Positions 6,068 through 9,481 of a stretch of DNA of 9,481 nt are shown here, in pieces. The notes under the pieces are model-generated. The model had not been told where the DNA came from. It did not search any database and was given only the letters and a program-made list of their open reading frames with translations. The stretch lies in contig CALBHZ010000172.1 in NCBI GenBank assembly GCA_937892815.1, positions 1 through 9,481 on the forward strand. The letters run 5' to 3'. Each line of letters starts with the position of its first letter. Positions within the stretch are counted from its first letter, which is position 1. A program made the position numbers and the translations under genes. Source of the stretch: an uncultured archaeon. Lineage in GTDB: Archaea > Thermoproteota > Nitrososphaeria > Conexivisphaerales > CALBHZ01.

Positions 6068-7109
6068 GACCTTCTCCTTGAATTGAAAAGGAGACAGCGG
6101 TCAAGGCCGATGAGACGGCTACCTCCGTAGCTAAGGTTATCCCAGGACATAGATCTACCACTAGATCCGCAAACCTAAAGATTCCAGATGGTACGCCTTC
6201 CCTAGATCCCAATAGTAAGAGGACCTCTTCCCTAGACCTAATCCAATTTCCTATTCGTTCTCCAACTTCCGGAAATGGCCTTCCTTCAGGCTCGAATATC
6301 ACTATCTTACCTTCCCAGCCCCTCACTAGTTCAAATAAGCTAGATATCTCCACCTTAGTCCTCCTAGCTCCTCTACCGTAGCTTCTCTTCTGTATCTCAT
6401 ATCTAGACCTTATCCCTCGATTTACCCCTTTAACATATGGCCCTAGCTTGTCCCAAGGAGTAGGGCCCATAATGGTTATTATATACCTACTCACCTCAAA
6501 GGACTGTACTGCCCTTCCCACCTTTTCCCCCATAACTAAAGCTTCATCGGATCCCAGGTAAGGCACCTGTCCTACCGTCACGTACTTCATGTACTCGTAA
6601 ATAGGAACTTTATTCGGCGTCATCTTTACGTACTTCCCTAAACCTTCAACTACACCAATAGCCGCTAAATCATCGACTATTTCGACGGCGACGACTTTAT
6701 CGGGATTTTCCAAATCAACCTTACATCCTATCTCATTTAAGATTAAGCCTCCAAGCGAGGAATTTACCTCTAAGCTAGTATAGCTATGGGATCCTCTTCT
6801 AACGCACCTTACCGCGAACTTTTCGTCGTTCGATAAGAACTTCTTAGCTACGGAAAGTCCGGCCTTCAAGATATCGTCTAAGTTAGAGGAAGTCGTAGCG
6901 TAGATAGGAATAGCCCTCTCCACCTCGGGTATTTTCATGGCTTTATCGTAAAGCTCCTTAGGATCTAGATCGGAGTATACTAAAATTAAGCCCTTAAAGC
7001 CCTTCGGATTTACTTCAAATTTACAATTTTTCAAAGATTCCTTTAAGTAAGAAGCCGCTATTCTCTCTAAACCCAATTGCGTTTTCACTACAAGCGCTAC
7101 CTTATGCAC
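6054..7109 (-). CDS. THUMP-domain SPOUT-fold putative RNA methyltransferase (COG1818-like)
   Basis: Putative RNA-modifying protein. A longer reading from GTG at 7166 is open (370 residues). I prefer the in-frame GTG at 7109 (about 351 residues) because the THUMP-type fold begins right after it (HKVALVVKTQLGLERIAASYL), because the longer form would leave only 18 nt for two divergent promoters, and because a TATA-like TTTAAT sits about 25 bases upstream. In long-form numbering the THUMP module spans about 60-172 with KFAVRCVRRGSHSYTS (116-131) and VDLENPDKVVAVEIV (150-164). The C-terminus has a SPOUT knot: LLLLGSREGVPSGIF (316-330) and DLCPGITLATEVAVSSAL (338-355), resembling the SAM-binding trefoil of RNA SPOUT enzymes. 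A basic stretch near 249-270 could contact RNA. The target is unknown to me. It is first in a two-gene operon with the Trm14-like gene. Confidence 0.8.
   Translation of the reverse strand: MHKVALVVKTQLGLERIAASYLKESLKNCKFEVNPKGFKGLILVYSDLDPKELYDKAMKIPEVERAIPIYATTSSNLDDILKAGLSVAKKFLSNDEKFAVRCVRRGSHSYTSLEVNSSLGGLILNEIGCKVDLENPDKVVAVEIVDDLAAIGVVEGLGKYVKMTPNKVPIYEYMKYVTVGQVPYLGSDEALVMGEKVGRAVQSFEVSRYIITIMGPTPWDKLGPYVKGVNRGIRSRYEIQKRSYGRGARRTKVEISSLFELVRGWEGKIVIFEPEGRPFPEVGERIGNWIRSREEVLLLLGSREGVPSGIFRFADLVVDLCPGITLATEVAVSSALTAVSFSIQGEGLEQA
6074..6077 (-). promoter_or_regulatory. Ribosome binding site deciding the TTG start of the Trm14-like gene
   Basis: GGAG on the minus strand lies six bases before the TTG at 6067, inside the coding end of the upstream SPOUT gene. 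It supports the rare TTG start and coupling of the two genes, whose coding regions share the 14 bases 6054-6067. Confidence 0.55.
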
Positions 7110-7131
7110 ATTCTTATTTAGTAAAAGGTAG

Positions 7132-7137
7132 ATTAAA
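7132..7137 (-). promoter_or_regulatory. Candidate TATA element for the THUMP-SPOUT/Trm14 operon
   Basis: TTTAAT on the minus strand is centred about 25 bases before the GTG at 7109, consistent with a leaderless transcript. It lies inside the N-terminal extension of the longer possible reading frame, which argues for the shorter start. The match is short and the region AT-rich. Confidence 0.4.
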
Positions 7138-7153
7138 GGTTTATTACGAAAAG

Positions 7154-7160
7154 TTAAAAA
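7154..7160 (+). promoter_or_regulatory. Candidate TATA element for the DUF711-tyrA operon
   Basis: TTAAAAA is centred about 28 bases before the TTG at 7185, which would give a leaderless or near-leaderless mRNA. No Shine-Dalgarno sequence precedes that start. It sits back to back with the minus-strand promoter candidate in the divergent region 7110-7184. Confidence 0.35.
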
Positions 7161-7184
7161 CAACACGTACTTAACCTACACATA

Positions 7185-8240
7185 TTGAGAACGAGATCTA
7201 TAACTTATTTCATTAAACCTCGAAAATGGGAAATCGATTATATAAAGGAGAAGATAGAGAACGCGTACGATACGTTAGAGCGAATAGCGGCTGTAGTTAA
7301 TGAGTTTGCAGAGGTTTGGACCCTGAGGATTGCTATGCCTCCCGTTCCTCCTTACTTCGATATGGAGGAGCTTGCTAGCGTAAAGATAAGAGAGGGCTTT
7401 ATGTATGCACCTATCCACTTAGATGCTAAAGATGAAAGGATTAAAACGATACCGGAAATCTTGTTAAATTACAACGTTTACGGATCAATAAGGATAAAGG
7501 ATTATGACGACGTAGAGAAAGCTGTAGACGTTCTACTTAGGCTTTCTGAAAGGGATTATCAAGCGGCTACGAGGCTAGCCTTTGTTCTAGGTAAGAGGTT
7601 GGCTACTCCGTACTTTCCGTTGGCGGCTACGGGAACTAAAGAAGGGTTCGCTATAAGCTTGCTTTACGTAAGGGAAGCTATTAAAGACCTAGGCTCCGCT
7701 ATTAGGCTTCCCTATAGAATTAGGGAAATGGGGAGGGAAGTGGAGAAAGTCGGGAGGAAACTAAGAGTTGAATTTCTAGGCTTCGATTTAAGCCTATCTC
7801 CATGGATGGAGGAATCGGTTGGAGAGTTGGTGGAAAAGGTGGCCGGGGTGAAGATACCCGATCCCGGAACTCTCCACGCTATTTCGAGGATCAATCAGTA
7901 CATAAGGGATCTCCTACTTGTCTCGGGAGTCAAGGTAACCGGGTTTAATGAGTTAATGATGCCGGTTGGGGAGGACGTCGTCTTAAAGGAGAGGGTGAGG
8001 GAGGGAGTTCTCAACCTCAGGGATTTATCGCGTTTAGCGAGCGTTTGCGTAGCCGGAATAGACATGGTAGCCGTGAACTACAATTGGGCTAAGGAATGGC
8101 TTTCCAGCTTTGTAGTCGATTTATTAGATGTACATAAGGTGAAGAGAAGGGTCATGGGGATAAGAGTTCTTCCGGTTAAGAAGAGGAAAGGCGAAGTTCG
8201 CTTCGATCGATTTGGCGACATCCCAATAGCGAATTATTGA
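7185..8240 (+). CDS. DUF711 (UPF0210-like) family protein
   Basis: Conserved protein of 351 residues without an established biochemical function. Recognisable family features include the opening LRTRSITYFI after a TTG start, PPVPPYFDMEELASV (about 52-66), a helix-rich centre ending in LGKRLATPYFPLAATGTKEGFAISLLYV, the block EFLGFDLSLSPWMEESVGELV, a Gly-rich substrate-like loop PDPGTLHAISRIN, and the C-terminal VTGFNELMMPVGED followed by LASVCVAGIDMVAV. No signal peptide or membrane segment is seen, so it should be cytoplasmic. No nearer start fits, because homology-like sequence begins immediately at the TTG. The tyrA ribosome binding site overlaps its stop codon, so the two genes form an operon. 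The link to aromatic amino acid synthesis is only contextual. Confidence 0.75.
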   Translation: MRTRSITYFIKPRKWEIDYIKEKIENAYDTLERIAAVVNEFAEVWTLRIAMPPVPPYFDMEELASVKIREGFMYAPIHLDAKDERIKTIPEILLNYNVYGSIRIKDYDDVEKAVDVLLRLSERDYQAATRLAFVLGKRLATPYFPLAATGTKEGFAISLLYVREAIKDLGSAIRLPYRIREMGREVEKVGRKLRVEFLGFDLSLSPWMEESVGELVEKVAGVKIPDPGTLHAISRINQYIRDLLLVSGVKVTGFNELMMPVGEDVVLKERVREGVLNLRDLSRLASVCVAGIDMVAVNYNWAKEWLSSFVVDLLDVHKVKRRVMGIRVLPVKKRKGEVRFDRFGDIPIANY

Positions 8241-8245
8241 GGTGA
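8239..8245 (+). promoter_or_regulatory. Shine-Dalgarno site that sets the tyrA start
   Basis: GAGGTGA is a seven-base match to the archaeal anti-Shine-Dalgarno. It overlaps the TGA stop of the DUF711 gene and lies five bases before GTG at 8251. It covers the upstream in-frame GTG at 8242, which therefore is unlikely to be the start; the ATG at 8246 is out of frame. Confidence 0.75.
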
Positions 8246-8250
8246 ATGAT

Positions 8251-9033
8251 GTGAGAAAGATCTTAATCGTTGGAGCTGGAAAGATGGGGAGGTGGTTCGC
8301 TAACTACTTTTCATCTAAAGGATACGATGTAAGGATATGCGATGTAAATAGGAGAAAGGCGGAAGAGGTAGCTAGAGAGGTAAAGGGTAAAGCTGTAGAA
8401 GGGCTTCGTGATGAAGAAATGGTATTGTGTGCCGTTAACTTGAGAAACGCCTCTAGAATAGCCGAGGATTTTTCAAATAAAGGGTTTAAGGGCTTATACA
8501 TAGATATATCATCTCTGAAGAGAGGAGTTAACTCCGTTTTGAGAAAGGGAAGGATGATAGCCCTTTCAATCCATCCGTTGTTTGGTCCTGGAGCTAAGAG
8601 TATTGAAGGAAAGAGGATCGCATTAACTCCTATAGTAGATACTGAAACGGAGCTCGAAATGGCCAAAAAGCTATTTGAGAAAGCGAGGTTCGTAATCGTA
8701 GACGAAGAAGAGCACGATAGAACTATTGCTTACGTTATCCAACTTCCACAACTACTATCTCTACTGGCCTCTAAGGTCTTAAAAGATGAAAAGTTCATGC
8801 TCTTTGAAGGGACGAGCTTTTCGATGTTAAAGATGATGGTTGCCGTTTCTTTGTACCAGTCGGAGGAGCTTGCGAAAGAGCTTCTTGAGTTAAATCCTTA
8901 CGTAAATGAAGTAATTGAGGAGTTGAAGAGAGGAGTTAACGAGATAGGTAAGGGAAAGGTGGACATTGGAGACCTCAAGTGGATGAGCTTGAAAAACGAA
9001 TACGAGAGGGCTTATAGGTATTTCGAAGGTTAA
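8251..9033 (+). CDS. tyrA: Prephenate/arogenate dehydrogenase (TyrA)
   Basis: NAD(P)-dependent oxidative decarboxylase of tyrosine biosynthesis, converting prephenate to 4-hydroxyphenylpyruvate or arogenate to tyrosine. With the GTG at 8251 it has 260 residues, at the short end of the family, with no chorismate mutase or ACT domain. The Rossmann motif is GAGKMG (8-13), and Asp31 at the end of strand 2 suggests NAD. SIHPLFGPG (106-114) carries the catalytic-type His108, and EHDRTIAYVIQLPQ (154-167) begins the helical dimerisation domain. At 164-167 it has QLPQ where, from memory, Aquifex TyrA has HLPH, so a substrate-contact histidine seems to be replaced by Gln167. Tyrosine feedback through an ACT domain is absent. 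It follows the DUF711 gene as a coupled second gene and overlaps the CDC48 gene on the other strand by four bases at the 3' ends. Confidence 0.88.
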   Translation: MRKILIVGAGKMGRWFANYFSSKGYDVRICDVNRRKAEEVAREVKGKAVEGLRDEEMVLCAVNLRNASRIAEDFSNKGFKGLYIDISSLKRGVNSVLRKGRMIALSIHPLFGPGAKSIEGKRIALTPIVDTETELEMAKKLFEKARFVIVDEEEHDRTIAYVIQLPQLLSLLASKVLKDEKFMLFEGTSFSMLKMMVAVSLYQSEELAKELLELNPYVNEVIEELKRGVNEIGKGKVDIGDLKWMSLKNEYERAYRYFEG

Positions 9034-9429
9034 GCAGTCCCTTTACTAGCTCTGAATTTTTCGGCTATTCTAGTGTACATTTCAAGCTCTTCCTTTGGCA
9101 TAGGCTTTACCTTTTCCAACGCTTTCTTGAAGTGCTTCATGTATACCTTAAGCTCTTTAGCATGCTTAGATGCATCTTCAGGCTTTGGATACTTTCCTAA
9201 GTGCTCTCTAATAGCGAGCATAGCTGCTGTATTACATACTGCAGCTATATCGGCTCCCGTATATCCATCGGTCTTCTCGGCAAGCTCCTCTAAGCTTACA
9301 TCTTCAGCTAAGGGCATCTTCCTAGTATGTACTTTGAATATTTCAAGCCTTCCTCTTTTATCTGGAGGGGGTACGTAAATTAGCTTATCGAACCTGCCCG
9401 GTCTCAGCAAAGCAGGGGCTATTATATCC
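9030..9429 (-). CDS. cdc48: CDC48/VAT-type AAA ATPase, C-terminal part of the D2 domain (5' truncated)
   Basis: C-terminal 132 residues of an archaeal CDC48 (p97/VCP-like) unfoldase, an ATP-driven hexamer that extracts and unfolds proteins. The fragment starts inside the second ATPase domain at DIIAPALLRPGRFDKLIYV, which contains the two arginine-finger residues of the LRPGR motif. It continues with IFKVHTRKMPLAEDVSLEELAEKTDGYTGADI, typical of CDC48 D2, and ends with a helical AAA lid and a lysine-rich tail. Walker A and B motifs are missing because the contig ends. The reading frame continues into adapter and yields a false start (MGSEMCIRDR) that must not be kept as the N-terminus. The residue after DII is usually Asp but is Ala here, a few bases from the junction, so an error is possible. 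PAN-type proteasome ATPases are less likely because of the GYTGADI sequence and the tail. Confidence 0.9.
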
Positions 9430-9481
9430 CTGTCTCTTATACACATCTCCGAGCCCACGAGACCTCTCTACACCTCGTATG
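9430..9481. other. Illumina Nextera adapter read-through (non-biological sequence)
   Basis: Bases 9430-9448 are exactly CTGTCTCTTATACACATCT, the Nextera transposase mosaic end. They are followed by CCGAGCCCACGAGAC (9449-9463), the rest of the read-2 adapter, then an eight-base i7 index CTCTCTAC (9464-9471), then ACCTCGTATG (9472-9481), which matches the P7 flank ATCTCGTATG with one mismatch at 9473. Genomic sequence therefore ends at about 9429. This is library-construction sequence and not a transposon of the organism. Confidence 0.98.

Noticed and set aside
8242..8244. Upstream in-frame GTG as the tyrA start
   Set aside because: It lies within the Shine-Dalgarno sequence GAGGTGA, which is correctly spaced for the GTG at 8251.
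9430..9448. Possible transposon end (Tn5-like mosaic end) in the genome
   Set aside because: The following bases are the rest of the sequencing adapter, an index and the P7 flank, so it is a library artefact and not a mobile element.
9430..9458. Apparent native N-terminus of a short AAA protein starting at 9458 on the minus strand
   Set aside because: The first ten residues are translated Nextera adapter; the real gene continues beyond the contig end.

Overview
The window looks like part of a chromosome from a thermophilic archaeon, most likely a member of the Thermoproteota (Crenarchaeota). The evidence is a set of archaeal information-processing genes (CDC48-type AAA ATPase, a Trm14-like tRNA methyltransferase, an archaeal THUMP-SPOUT protein), TATA-box promoters placed so that some transcripts would be leaderless, GGTGA-type ribosome binding sites, poly-T terminators, frequent GTG/TTG starts, and heavy use of AGG/AGA and ATA codons. 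No genus can be assigned from the sequence alone. The last 52 bases (9430-9481) are not genomic: they match the Illumina Nextera transposase/P7 adapter, so the right end is an adapter-contaminated contig end.

Left region (1-3372, + strand): a two-gene molybdoenzyme operon. The large subunit runs off the left edge. It is a DMSO-reductase-superfamily protein without the usual N-terminal Fe-S site, and it carries the Asp-Ser-Trp signature of pyrogallol-phloroglucinol transhydroxylase. The small subunit is a ferredoxin-like protein with 16 cysteines in four groups plus a C-terminal beta-sandwich domain, the same architecture as the transhydroxylase small subunit. The operon ends at a double poly-T terminator. 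This pair is the most interesting content of the window: a transhydroxylase/resorcinol-hydroxylase-like enzyme of unknown substrate in an apparent thermophilic archaeon, with a complete four-cluster small subunit.

Middle (3373-4939): a single retropepsin-like aspartic protease gene (+) with its own TATA box, then a convergent heme O synthase gene ctaB (-). A strong 13-bp inverted repeat lies between them. ctaB implies a heme-copper oxidase and aerobic or microaerobic respiration elsewhere in the genome.

Right (4940-9429): a minus-strand pair of THUMP-domain RNA-modification genes (a SPOUT-fold gene followed by a Rossmann-fold Trm14-like gene, overlapping by 14 nt), divergent from a plus-strand DUF711-tyrA pair (tyrosine biosynthesis plus a protein of unknown function). 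The tyrA gene overlaps by 4 nt, tail to tail, with the C-terminal part of a CDC48 AAA ATPase gene whose 5' portion is lost to the adapter junction. Coding density is very high: no gene-free stretch exceeds about 170 bases, and I see no tRNA, rRNA, CRISPR array or insertion sequence.
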